From Tautonia rosea (GTDB lineage: Bacteria; Planctomycetota; Planctomycetia; Isosphaerales; Isosphaeraceae): a stretch of 64,000 nt of DNA. The DNA lies in assembly GCF_012958305.1 (NCBI RefSeq), contig NZ_JABBYO010000005.1, forward strand, positions 483,015 through 547,014, in the 5' to 3' direction. The position numbers and the translations under genes are program-made. The notes below the pieces were generated by a model. It had not been told where the DNA came from. It did not search any database and worked only from the letters and a program-made list of their open reading frames with translations. Below, piece by piece: positions 56,106-64,000 of this stretch (positions are counted from its first letter, which is position 1; each line of letters begins with the position of its first letter).

Positions 56106-57704
56106 ATGTCTGACACCACCACACCGATCCGCCGCGCCCTTCTGAGCGTCTCAGACAAGCGGGGCCTTGTTGATCTGGCCCGAGCCCTCGCCGATCGAGG
56201 CATCGCATTGCTGGCCAGCGGTGGCACACGGACCGCCTTGATTGAGGCCGGTCTCGAAGCCGAGGAAGTTTCCTCATATACCGGAAGCCCTGAAATCCTC
56301 GGCGGAAGGGTCAAGACGCTTCATCCAAAGATCCACGGCGGGATTCTCGCGCGTCGCGATCAGGCCGACGACGTGACGACGCTGACCGCTCATGGAATCG
56401 AGCCGATCGACCTCGTCGTCGTCAACCTTTATCCGTTTGAAGCCACCATCGCCAGGCCAGATGTCACCGATGCCGAGGCAATCGAGAATATCGACATCGG
56501 CGGCCCAAGCCTGATTCGAGGAGCCGCGAAGAATCATGCCCATGTGGCCGTCCTGACCGATCCAGATCAATATTCGGTGTTTCTGGAACACCTCAGCCAG
56601 CACGGTGGAACCACTTTCGCATTTCGACGCGCGAGAGCCCTCGACGCATTCCGACAGACCGCGCACTACGATCAGGCCATTTCGTCCTACCTGGCCGGAG
56701 CCTCGACTGAGAGCGAGCCAGAAGGCTTTCCGAACACGTTTTCTCCCCGGTTCGTGCTGCGAACCTCTTTACGATACGGAGAGAACCCTCATCAGCGGGC
56801 CGCTTTCTACGTCGAATCTGAGACGGAGAGTCCGAACCTGGCCTCGGCCACCATCAGACACGGAAAAGAGCTTTCTTATAACAATCTTCTCGACCTTGAT
56901 AGTGCGTTACGTCTGATTCGATCTTTCGATGAGCCTGCTGCCTGTGTCTTAAAGCACAACAACCCATGTGGTTCAGCGATTGGCTCAACCCTCGCCGAGG
57001 CCTTCGAGCGGGCTTATGACGGTGATCCGGTCAGCGCCTTTGGTGGAATTGTCGGACTGAATCGACCGGTTGATCTGGTGACGGCCGAACGCATGGTCAG
57101 TCCGGGACGATTCATCGAGTGCATTCTCGCCCCCAGCTTTGAGCCCGACGCCTTCGAGGCGTTGACCACCCGGCCGACCTGGAAAAACAGTGTCCGACTG
57201 ATTGAGCTAGGCGTGCCGATTGGTCCCGGTCAAGGTTCGCCCCCTGGCCTCGACCTCCGACGCATCGAGGGAGGCTTGCTTGTTCAGGACTGGGACACCA
57301 TGCAGGCCAATCCGCTCGCCGAAGGTCGGGTCGTAAGCAAGCGTCCGCCGAACGATCGGGAAGCCATCGATCTGGCCTTCGGCTGGAAGGTTTGTCAGGC
57401 AGTCAAGTCGAATGCCATCGTCCTGGCCAGTGAAGGCCAGATCGTCGGCGTTGGCGCCGGGCAGATGAGCCGACTGGACTCCGTCGAAATCGCCGTGAAG
57501 AAGGCCGGCGCCCGAGCTGCCGGTGCCGTCCTTGCGTCCGACGCCTTCTTCCCGTTCCGAGATGGCCCCGATGCGGCCGCTGCGGCCGGTGTCACCGCGA
57601 TCATTCAGCCGGGAGGCTCTCGGCGCGATGAGGAGGTCATTGCCGCTTGCGACGAGCACGGGATTGCCCTGATCTTTACCGGTCGCCGTCACTTTCGGCA
57701 CTGA
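56106..57704 (+). CDS. purH: Bifunctional AICAR transformylase / IMP cyclohydrolase
   Basis: 532 residues from ATG 56106; an in-frame TTG at 56085 would add seven. The N-terminal MGS-like IMP cyclohydrolase domain (SVSDKRGLVDLARAL, LASGGTRTAL, GRVKTLHPKIHGGIL, VVNLYPF) precedes the AICARFT domain (RYGENPHQRAAFY, SYNNLLDLDSA, the Lys-His pair in KHNNPCGSAIG). It does the last two steps of de novo IMP synthesis with 10-formyl-THF. Full length. Its own RBS region lies just after the terminator. Confidence 0.96.
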   Translation: MSDTTTPIRRALLSVSDKRGLVDLARALADRGIALLASGGTRTALIEAGLEAEEVSSYTGSPEILGGRVKTLHPKIHGGILARRDQADDVTTLTAHGIEPIDLVVVNLYPFEATIARPDVTDAEAIENIDIGGPSLIRGAAKNHAHVAVLTDPDQYSVFLEHLSQHGGTTFAFRRARALDAFRQTAHYDQAISSYLAGASTESEPEGFPNTFSPRFVLRTSLRYGENPHQRAAFYVESETESPNLASATIRHGKELSYNNLLDLDSALRLIRSFDEPAACVLKHNNPCGSAIGSTLAEAFERAYDGDPVSAFGGIVGLNRPVDLVTAERMVSPGRFIECILAPSFEPDAFEALTTRPTWKNSVRLIELGVPIGPGQGSPPGLDLRRIEGGLLVQDWDTMQANPLAEGRVVSKRPPNDREAIDLAFGWKVCQAVKSNAIVLASEGQIVGVGAGQMSRLDSVEIAVKKAGARAAGAVLASDAFFPFRDGPDAAAAAGVTAIIQPGGSRRDEEVIAACDEHGIALIFTGRRHFRH

Positions 57705-57746
57705 TCCCAACGCATTTCATACGTTTCAACGAAACCGAACCCCTCG

Positions 57747-58556
57747 TCATCCCAGCGAGACATCCAGCACCATCATCACGGCAAACCCGGCCATTGTTCC
57801 CAGCGTTGCGAGGTCGGTGTTGCCGTGCTGCTGGCTCTCAGGAATGAGCTCCTCGATCACCACGTAGATCATCGCCCCCGCGGCAACTGCCAGGGTGTAG
57901 GGAAGGATGGGCGAGACGAACAGCACGGCCGCCGCCCCAAGAACCGCGGCCACCGGCTCGACTATCGCGGAAAGCTGACCGTACCAGAAAGCTTTGACCC
58001 GACTTATCCCCTCGCCCCGAAGTGGGAGCGCGACGGCGATCCCTTCGGGAACGTTCTGTAGGCCGATGCCGATCGACAGAGCAATGGCTCGTCCGAGCGA
58101 GCCATCAATGAAGTCGTGCTCGGTCGCTCCGAAGGCCACTCCGAGGGCCAGGCCTTCGGGGATGTTGTGCAGGGTGATCGCCAGGACAAGCAAGGTGGAC
58201 CGTCGCCATTGAGTCTTGATCCCCTCTGCTCGGTCCCGCTTCAGACCGGGATGAAGATGCGGGAGCCATTGGTCTGCGAGACGGAGCACCAGGCCACCGA
58301 GCAGGAAGCCGATGGTCGCCGGTCCCCATCCCGAGCCACCCTGTTCTCGGGAGAGATCGATCGCCAGCAAGAGCAACGACCAGACACTCGCCGCCACCAT
58401 CACCCCGGCCGCAAAACCGAGCATAGCATCGAACATGCGCCGATTCATCGACCGGGCGAAAAAGACAAGCGAGGCTCCGAGGGCTGTCAGTCCCCAGGTA
58501 AACCCTCCAGCCACCAGAGCCTGGACGATCGGATTGAAGTCGGCAAACGCGTTCAT
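57747..58556 (-). CDS. ZIP family divalent-metal transporter
   Basis: 269 residues with eight predicted helices. ZIP metal motifs: [14 protein letters not shown] (helix 4) and [17 protein letters not shown] (helix 5), where the His/Asn/Glu residues line the path. An intracellular His-rich loop ([15 protein letters not shown]) joins helices 3 and 4. Similar to ZupT/GufA-type importers of Zn and Fe; exact ion not predictable. It is convergent with purH (42 bp) and followed upstream by an unrelated leftward pair. Confidence 0.92.
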   Translation of the reverse strand: MNAFADFNPIVQALVAGGFTWGLTALGASLVFFARSMNRRMFDAMLGFAAGVMVAASVWSLLLLAIDLSREQGGSGWGPATIGFLLGGLVLRLADQWLPHLHPGLKRDRAEGIKTQWRRSTLLVLAITLHNIPEGLALGVAFGATEHDFIDGSLGRAIALSIGIGLQNVPEGIAVALPLRGEGISRVKAFWYGQLSAIVEPVAAVLGAAAVLFVSPILPYTLAVAAGAMIYVVIEELIPESQQHGNTDLATLGTMAGFAVMMVLDVSLG

Positions 58557-58618
58557 GACTGGGTTGTACCAGTCCGAATCGGGATCGGCAACATCTCAAT
58601 CGCGTTCAGATCACCCGT

Positions 58619-59872
58619 TCAGGAGGTTTTCAGCAAGGGCAAGGACGCAAACCCCTCACCAACTATGGGAGCCGAAGAGACGCCGAGCCAGTTGTCGAGG
58701 AGGGAGGCGTAGAGGTTCCGGAAATCGAGCTGGTACTTCAGATCACCCTCGTCGAGATCGTCGAGGCTCGGGTGCTCACCCATCAACCCCGCCTGAGATA
58801 CGGGGCCGACGACGAACACCGGAGCCGCGGCCCCGTGGTCGGTTCCGTTCGACGCATTCTCGGCGACCCGCCGTCCGAACTCGCTGAAGACGAGCACCGC
58901 GACCCGGTCGGCCTGGCCGTCCTGTGCCAGATCATCATGGAACGCGGCGAGGGAGTCAGCCAGTTCGTTGAGCAACGCGGCGTGACTGCCGAGCTGGTTC
59001 GCGTGGGTGTCGTAACCGTCTTGCCGGGTGTAATAAATGCGTGTTCCGAAGCCGGCCTTAATGATACGAGCAATCTGTTCGAGCCGGCGAGCGAGGTCGA
59101 AGTTGGGGTAATTGGAGTCATCCCCCTGCCCCGAGGCAACCTCCTCAAGCCTCGCACTCGACTCGTAAGCCGCCAAGGTGCTCCGACGGAGAAAGCCGAG
59201 CAAGGGGTCATCCGTCCGTTCCACGCTGGCAACCTCATTCAAGGCCGATCGGGTTGAGTCCTGGTCAGCCGAGGAACCGCCGGCTTGGAGTCGGAACTGG
59301 TCGATCTGCTCCATTGATGGAACCTCGATCCTCCGGGCCTTCAGGGCCAGGGGCAGTCGGCCGCCGCCGACATGGATGGCCGGCGAATCCGATCCGGGAC
59401 CGGCAGGATTGGCGTCGAGCACTCGGCCGAGCCATCCGGTTTCGAGCGCCTCGGGGCTGGAGTCAGTGCGGGCGGTTTCCCAAATCTCCATGGATCGGAA
59501 ATGAGAGCGGTCGGGATTCGGATACCCCACCCCCTGCACAATGGTCAGTCGACCGTCTTCGAGCAGCTTGGCCATCTGGCCCATACTCGGGTGAAAACCA
59601 ATGTCTTCGGTAATGCGATGAAGTTGCCCGGTCGGCAATCGGAGTCGGCGACGGTTGCGAACGTATCCGTCGATCCCATGCGGAACGACCGTGTTCAACC
59701 CATCGTTGCCGCCAACAAGCTGGACGACGACCAGGATCCGATCATCAGGATTCGCGACCCTGGCGGCCTGAGCCGATCGCGCGAGGAATCCAGGAATGGT
59801 TGCACCTCCCATCGAAACCAAGGAGGAGGCAGCCAGGGAGGATCGGAGGAACTGGCGGCGATGAAGTGTCAT
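58619..59872 (-). CDS. DUF1501 family exported protein (DUF1800-linked type)
   Basis: 417 residues from ATG 59872. Tat signal LHRRQFLRSSLAASSLVSMGG. The body begins LVVVQLVGGNDGLNTVVPHG and has GYPNPDRSHFRSMEIWETA, RIYYTRQDGYDTHANQLGSH, VLVFSEFGRRVAENASNGTDHG and the C-terminal LDFRNLYASLLDNWLG. This is the DUF1501 subtype that pairs with DUF1800, as it does here (62 bp downstream of the DUF1800 gene). Alkaline-phosphatase-like fold; function unknown. Confidence 0.94.
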   Translation of the reverse strand: MTLHRRQFLRSSLAASSLVSMGGATIPGFLARSAQAARVANPDDRILVVVQLVGGNDGLNTVVPHGIDGYVRNRRRLRLPTGQLHRITEDIGFHPSMGQMAKLLEDGRLTIVQGVGYPNPDRSHFRSMEIWETARTDSSPEALETGWLGRVLDANPAGPGSDSPAIHVGGGRLPLALKARRIEVPSMEQIDQFRLQAGGSSADQDSTRSALNEVASVERTDDPLLGFLRRSTLAAYESSARLEEVASGQGDDSNYPNFDLARRLEQIARIIKAGFGTRIYYTRQDGYDTHANQLGSHAALLNELADSLAAFHDDLAQDGQADRVAVLVFSEFGRRVAENASNGTDHGAAAPVFVVGPVSQAGLMGEHPSLDDLDEGDLKYQLDFRNLYASLLDNWLGVSSAPIVGEGFASLPLLKTS

Positions 59873-59934
59873 GATTCGATCCTTGGTGGGAGTCACCGGT
59901 CGATGGTCCGAGGAAAACCTGAGCATTCGCTCAA

Positions 59935-61281
59935 TCAGGAAAGCTGATACTCAGGGGAGGTCAGAACACGAGTCGCTACCTCATGAGCCGATCCTGTGAT
60001 GCGTTCCCGAACCCCGGCAGACAACGCATCCTGCACAAGAAGGTTGATGAAGAAGTCGGTGGGCTCGTCGGCCTGACCATGCCGGGAGCAGAGTGCTTCG
60101 GGATCGAAGCGGCGTCGATCATTCATCAGTTGCAGGATGGTATTGGAGCGTGCCAGGGAGGTCGTCGTGTTGATCCAAGCTGGACCGCTGTCCCATCCAG
60201 CCACACTTGGAGGGGCAAAAAGGCGTTGTCCCATTCGGGAGCAGGCCTCGGCCAGGTCATTGGTGGAAACAGTCGGTGAGACAATTTCCAGGGCGCGGAT
60301 GGTGCCGACGGCAAATTCGACCGGGCTCTTGACTCGCTTGCGTCGTATCGAGGAATCAAAGAACAGCCGAGAGCGAAGGATCATGGCCACGGGGACGCTC
60401 GTGTCGTAGCCGGAATTGCGATAGGCCTCCGCTAAGGGTTCGATCAACGCCTCGGAGGGCTCGTCGACTTCACTGACGAGGAGCGCGAAGAGTTTGCGGC
60501 AGAGGAATTGGGCACAGGCCGGCTGGTCGAGAAGGATCGAGGCCACCGCGTCGCCGTCGAAGAATCCGGATTGACCGAGGATGGACTTCTCGCCGGCGTC
60601 GAATGCTCGGGGATCGTGGCGGTATCGCCCCTGAACGACGAAGGTTCCGGTGAAGGCTCGGGCGGCTTCCTGCACGTCTCGCTCGCTGTAGTGTCCACGA
60701 CCCAGCGTGAACAGTTCCATCACCTCTCGGGCGTAGTTTTCGTTGGGATGGTCCTTTTTGCTGGCCGTGGCGTCGAGCCAGACCAACATGGCCGGGTCTC
60801 GGGCCATCGAGCGGAGCAAGTCCGAGAACGAGCCAAGAGCGTGTCGACGAAGCAAGTCGTTTTGCTGACGCATCAAGTTCGGCTCATTCACCTTTTCGAT
60901 CGAAGTGGCGAAATGATCGTGCCAGAAGAGCGTCAGCCGTTCCTGCAGCGGAAACGGGGTGTGAATCATCCGGTAGAGCCATGAGGCCTGGAGACCGGTG
61001 GTTCCGGCTGCAGCACCGGGACCTCGGGTCAACGAGTCTATGAGGTTCTCGAACTGTGCGGCAGGAGTGCCGTCGAGGGCTTCCGCCTCCCCGTGGAGCA
61101 GTCGGTCGATGCTGAGCTCAGGACCGTCGTCGAGGTCGCGCTGAAGGACGTCCCACGAGGGGGCAAATCCGGCCCGACGATGGAGATGAGCCACCCGATT
61201 GAGGTCCCAGGGCTCTCTGTCCGTCGCCTCAAACGGTGACCAGGCCTGGCGGGGATCGTCCCGCTTGGTTCGCAGACGCAT
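59935..61281 (-). CDS. DUF1800 family protein
   Basis: 448 residues. DUF1800 marks: DLNRVAHLHRRAGFAPS near the N-terminus, QERLTLFWHDHFATSIEKV, NENYAREVMELFTLGRGHYSERDVQEAARAFTG, and C-terminal FAPPSVAGWDSGPAWINT. No classical signal peptide. It forms the widespread DUF1800-DUF1501 pair with the next gene, common in planctomycetes and proteobacteria; the biochemical role is not known. Confidence 0.94.
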   Translation of the reverse strand: MRLRTKRDDPRQAWSPFEATDREPWDLNRVAHLHRRAGFAPSWDVLQRDLDDGPELSIDRLLHGEAEALDGTPAAQFENLIDSLTRGPGAAAGTTGLQASWLYRMIHTPFPLQERLTLFWHDHFATSIEKVNEPNLMRQQNDLLRRHALGSFSDLLRSMARDPAMLVWLDATASKKDHPNENYAREVMELFTLGRGHYSERDVQEAARAFTGTFVVQGRYRHDPRAFDAGEKSILGQSGFFDGDAVASILLDQPACAQFLCRKLFALLVSEVDEPSEALIEPLAEAYRNSGYDTSVPVAMILRSRLFFDSSIRRKRVKSPVEFAVGTIRALEIVSPTVSTNDLAEACSRMGQRLFAPPSVAGWDSGPAWINTTTSLARSNTILQLMNDRRRFDPEALCSRHGQADEPTDFFINLLVQDALSAGVRERITGSAHEVATRVLTSPEYQLS

Positions 61282-61388
61282 GATGACTCCACCCGGTAAG
61301 CATCACCGAACACATCAATCGAAGCCGAATGAGTGTCGCAGTTGCCGGATGTTCATCGAGCAACCGCGGCACTCGCTGCAACCGTCAC

Positions 61389-63170
61389 TCAGTCGTCGAG
61401 TTCCCCCAGCTGGAATTCCAGAGACAGCGACGAATGCTCGGGAGTGTCAACAAGACGCAACGACCCCTGACCAAGATAACGAAGCAGGGCGATTAGGACA
61501 GTCACATCGCGCTCGGCGTCGGCTCGATCATTACCACGCTGAAGCATATTTTGAAGAATCAAACGTTCCAGGTTGCGTTCAGCCAGAGCAGCCAGAGCCG
61601 GGCCGTCGGCCGTCATGAGGAGCGTGGCGTCGATCGTCTCCGGATCGGGCTCGGCCTGGATTGCATCGATGAGCGAACGGGTCAGACCAATGCTCGAACT
61701 GAGAATGAAGCGTCCGTTGACCTCGGCGATGGAAGGGCTGAAATTGTGTCGGTAATGGATTTCGGCCGGCTCGCCCTGATCATCGTCAGAAGGAGGTGGA
61801 GGCATAAAGGTCGCAAGGGAAATGGTCTGATTCTTGTACGACTCTGAGCCCAGCATGAGAGGAGGAGCACCGGTTTCCGAAGCCCCGAGGTTCACGAGCC
61901 CGAGGAATGACTGAAAGGCGACCCGTAATCGCTGGGCGAATTCAGGGCGATCGGCGTCGAGTTCAACGACCAGAGCGAAGGCCGGCAACTTCAACTCGGG
62001 CGCCGGGTCCATCGCCTCGTAGTCTTGAATGGTTGCGACGATCTGCCAGTGGTTGCCGAGCGGTTCGAGGACAGAATCGCCAAACTCCCGGCCTCCAAAA
62101 AAGGTACCTGAGAAGGAATCGAGCTGGGCGAGGTTTTGCAGGGCTTCCGGCGGAAGCAATTCCTCTCGGACTTGCCAGAGCGCTTCCTGATCACGCCAGA
62201 GATTGATGGTGGCGAGAAGTCCGTCGACCTTCAGGGGAGCCGGAGCGCCTGCACCTTTTGGGGGAAGAAAGCGGGCCATTGCCTCCGATCGACCGTCCTT
62301 GGGAGTATCGAGCCTCAGGTCCAGAGCCAGGCGATCATCGGTCCAGTCGAGCGTTGCGGAGGCAAAAGGAGTCTGGCGAATCAGATCGATCCATACACCC
62401 AGAAGAAGCATCGCGCCGGCATCGGGCTCATCGCCGGAAAATCGCTTGGGGTCGAGTTCGCGGAGCCGTTCCACCCGAGCAAACGCCCAGGCCAGAGGGT
62501 CACCCTCGGGCCGCGTCTCCGTATAAGAGGGAGAATCAGTGAGGTGATCTCCATTGTCGAGATGACGATCAAGTATCGCCTGCAATCCGGTCCGACTGTT
62601 GGAAAGAATCAAGCGGCCGTCGACGATGGCGTGGGCCTCTTCGTTTGAGAGACTGAAGCCGGTGATTCCGCGGTGCTCAAACTCGGTGATGGGATCGGGG
62701 GCATTTTTTCCCCGAGCATCTTCTCGAGCAAGCGAGACGAGCGTGGAATGGGCCTTTTCGAGGAGCGCCGCATCGGAAGGAGTCACGACCAGGACTAGTC
62801 GAGGGGGATCGGCCTCTTCGATACCGACCACGATTCCCCCCCCGATCAGGGTTCGTAATCCCTCTTGCCAGGTTGTTCCGAGCTGTGCGGCCACGAAGGT
62901 GGCGACCTGTCGCAGTTCATTCAATTGAGGGTTGTCCAGGGCTTCGGCATAACCGGGGATCGAGCCCAGGAAGTCTTGAACGCGGTCGGAGGTCATCCGG
63001 TCAAACAGGCGCTCGGGCTGAGCGAGCTCCAAAAAGACCAGGGCATCCGGATGAAGAAAATCGGCGCCAGATGCGAGGTGATCCTCCTGGGCCAATCCAA
63101 CCGAACTGGTGGCAAGCATGAGTGACGTCGACGCCATCACTCCAAACACGAATCTCTTGATGTGAATCAT
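61389..63170 (-). CDS. DUF3352-like exported protein
   Basis: 593 residues. Signal peptide 1-28 (FGVMASTSLMLATSSVGLAQ). The body starts DFLHPDALVFLELAQPERLFDRM and has alternating strands and helices typical of the planctomycete DUF3352-like proteins, including LVLVVTPSDAALLEKAHSTLVSLAR and GFSLSNEEAHAIVDGRLILSNS. Internal similarity between AHAIVDGRLILSNSRTGLQAILD and IAEVNGRFILSSSIGLTRSLID suggests two repeated modules. No catalytic motif. Family assignment is moderate. Confidence 0.65.
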   Translation of the reverse strand: MIHIKRFVFGVMASTSLMLATSSVGLAQEDHLASGADFLHPDALVFLELAQPERLFDRMTSDRVQDFLGSIPGYAEALDNPQLNELRQVATFVAAQLGTTWQEGLRTLIGGGIVVGIEEADPPRLVLVVTPSDAALLEKAHSTLVSLAREDARGKNAPDPITEFEHRGITGFSLSNEEAHAIVDGRLILSNSRTGLQAILDRHLDNGDHLTDSPSYTETRPEGDPLAWAFARVERLRELDPKRFSGDEPDAGAMLLLGVWIDLIRQTPFASATLDWTDDRLALDLRLDTPKDGRSEAMARFLPPKGAGAPAPLKVDGLLATINLWRDQEALWQVREELLPPEALQNLAQLDSFSGTFFGGREFGDSVLEPLGNHWQIVATIQDYEAMDPAPELKLPAFALVVELDADRPEFAQRLRVAFQSFLGLVNLGASETGAPPLMLGSESYKNQTISLATFMPPPPSDDDQGEPAEIHYRHNFSPSIAEVNGRFILSSSIGLTRSLIDAIQAEPDPETIDATLLMTADGPALAALAERNLERLILQNMLQRGNDRADAERDVTVLIALLRYLGQGSLRLVDTPEHSSLSLEFQLGELDD

Positions 63171-63477
63171 AGTCTGTTTTTCCCCGGTGCGAGCCAGACC
63201 TCTGCCCCCGGGCCGGGATCAGGCAACGCGTGATCGTCGGCGATCGATACCGGTCAGGTCATCGTAAAGTTTCAAGAACACGGAGCGAAGACGTTCCAAG
63301 GAGGTCCGGAACGGGTGTTTCGCAAACGCACACATAAACCTTGCTCGATTGTTGAGCTGAGGGTAGAATTCCGACGGTCGTGCCTTTGAGTAGGCACTCA
63401 TTCGGGTTTCCGTTCTTGAGGACGTCGACCGACGTCCTTGAGTTCAAGAACGTGCGTTCCGCGAACCCCAGGATGCG
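63171..63477. other. 307-bp divergent gap with large hairpins
   Basis: The gap between the DUF3352-like start and the FHA gene start holds no gene. It carries a TGCCT/AGGCA hairpin (63381-63396) and the long nested palindrome at 63411-63452. Both probably lie in the FHA gene leader or operator. Confidence 0.45.
63411..63452 (+). promoter_or_regulatory. Nested 42-bp palindrome upstream of FHA gene
   Basis: Outer arms CGTTCTTGA (63411-63419) and TCAAGAACG (63444-63452) flank inner arms AGGACGTCG and CGACGTCCT (63419-63427 and 63430-63438). It ends 25 nt before the FHA ATG. It could be an operator or a leader hairpin controlling translation. Confidence 0.5.
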
Positions 63478-64000
63478 ATGAAAGCCGAATTGATCCCCGA
63501 TAATGGTGATCCCCCGATCCCGGTCACACGAGACATCACCGTCGTCGGCCGTCGGGACGGGTGCGACATCTGGATCGATCACCCGTCGATCTCGAAGCGG
63601 CATTGTGTGCTGGTAAGAACCTCGGGATTGCTGATCCTTCGCGATCTGGCCTCGACCAACGGCACGCGGGTCAAGGGGCAGCGAGTCCGATGGGCGGCCC
63701 TGCTTCCTGGAGATAGGGTGAGCCTGGGAGGGTACAAATTCCGGATTTACCTCGGTCCGGATGATGCTCTCAGTCCTTCAGAGCTGAAGGACAAAGCTCC
63801 CGAGCCAATCATGACTGGGTTTGCCCCACCCACTCCTCCGATTGCGCAACCGGTGAGGGATTTTGCGGCTCCCGAGACACCGGAGCTTCCCGTCGATGAT
63901 AGGGACGGCCAGGATGAGAATCAGGACTTCGGAGAAGATGACGGGCAGTGGGAAAAACTCCCCACGCCGTCGGATGGAAACGAGTTCTTCATCGAACTCG
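63478..64000 (+). CDS. FHA-domain protein, 3' end cut by window edge
   Basis: 174 residues are visible; the gene runs off the right edge. The FHA domain (about 1-95) has VVGRRDGCDIWIDHPSISKRHCVL, LRDLASTNGTRVKGQRV and LLPGDRVSLGGYKFRI: the GR, SxxH and NG residues that bind phosphothreonine. After it comes a Pro/Asp/Glu-rich low-complexity tail. Such proteins act in Ser/Thr phospho-signalling or secretion; any further domain lies outside. Confidence 0.9.
   Translation, partial: MKAELIPDNGDPPIPVTRDITVVGRRDGCDIWIDHPSISKRHCVLVRTSGLLILRDLASTNGTRVKGQRVRWAALLPGDRVSLGGYKFRIYLGPDDALSPSELKDKAPEPIMTGFAPPTPPIAQPVRDFAAPETPELPVDDRDGQDENQDFGEDDGQWEKLPTPSDGNEFFIEL

Overview
The window is GC-rich, densely coded bacterial DNA. 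It has the gene content typical of a planctomycete, probably of the Isosphaerales/Gemmatales type (the order is my inference). The markers are four DUF1501 proteins, two large DUF1549/DUF1553 proteins (one with a cytochrome-like CxxCH domain), a DUF1800 protein, three DUF1559 pseudopilin-like proteins plus a fourth fused to an anti-sigma-like region, a PEP-CTERM protein, and many beta-propeller or lipoprotein-type exported proteins. I see no insertion sequence, prophage, CRISPR array, rRNA or recognisable tRNA. The region reads as core or lineage-specific chromosome rather than a mobile island.

Layout. 1-1.1 kb: 3' part of a DUF1501 gene with a strong terminator. 1.3-6.6 kb (+): small membrane protein, exported NHL propeller, DUF1559 plus an iron-type ABC solute-binding lipoprotein, and a tandem pair of DUF1990 proteins. 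6.7-8.5 kb (-): small membrane protein and a DUF1559/lipoprotein pair. 8.9 kb (+): PEP-CTERM protein. 9.7-14.0 kb (-): DUF1549/1553 plus DUF1501 operon. 14.2-16.8 kb (-): copper P-type ATPase. 17.4-23.1 kb: RibF, a glycosyltransferase, an SDR enzyme, a GDSL hydrolase and a PP2C phosphatase. 23.1-27.5 kb (-): a four-gene unit of DUF1559, two paralogous small lipoproteins and a kelch protein. 28.3-37.7 kb: M28 peptidase, HAD phosphatase, Tat-type aldo/keto reductase, membrane protein, AI-2E-type permease with an extra cytosolic domain, LarA, DUF1569 and VOC proteins. 37.8-45.1 kb (+): LysS, a LolC/E-like permease with a LolD-like ATPase, a class IV aminotransferase, a universal stress protein, and an aminotransferase overlapping a Nudix hydrolase. 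45.3-46.9 kb (-): ECF sigma factor overlapping an anti-sigma/DUF1559 fusion. 47.1-51.1 kb (-): second DUF1549/1553 plus DUF1501 pair. 51.9-57.7 kb (+): two overlapping zinc-ribbon membrane proteins, a PQQ-type propeller and PurH. 57.7-63.2 kb (-): ZIP transporter, DUF1800/DUF1501 pair and a DUF3352-like exported protein. 63.5 kb to the end (+): FHA-domain protein, cut by the window edge.

The most interesting signal is regulatory. A near-palindrome with TTGAGACT/AGTCTCAA half-sites (7-1-7 geometry, like Fur-family operators) lies just before the DUF1559 plus iron-type binding protein unit. It recurs twice, inside a 36-bp imperfect direct repeat, in the 800-bp gap upstream of the DUF1559-lipoprotein-lipoprotein-kelch unit. 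A relative with one extra central base lies between the second DUF1559 unit and the PEP-CTERM gene. This suggests a shared, possibly metal-responsive regulon of pseudopilin-led surface gene clusters. A second notable item is the ECF sigma/anti-sigma pair in which the anti-sigma protein carries a DUF1559-like extracytoplasmic domain.
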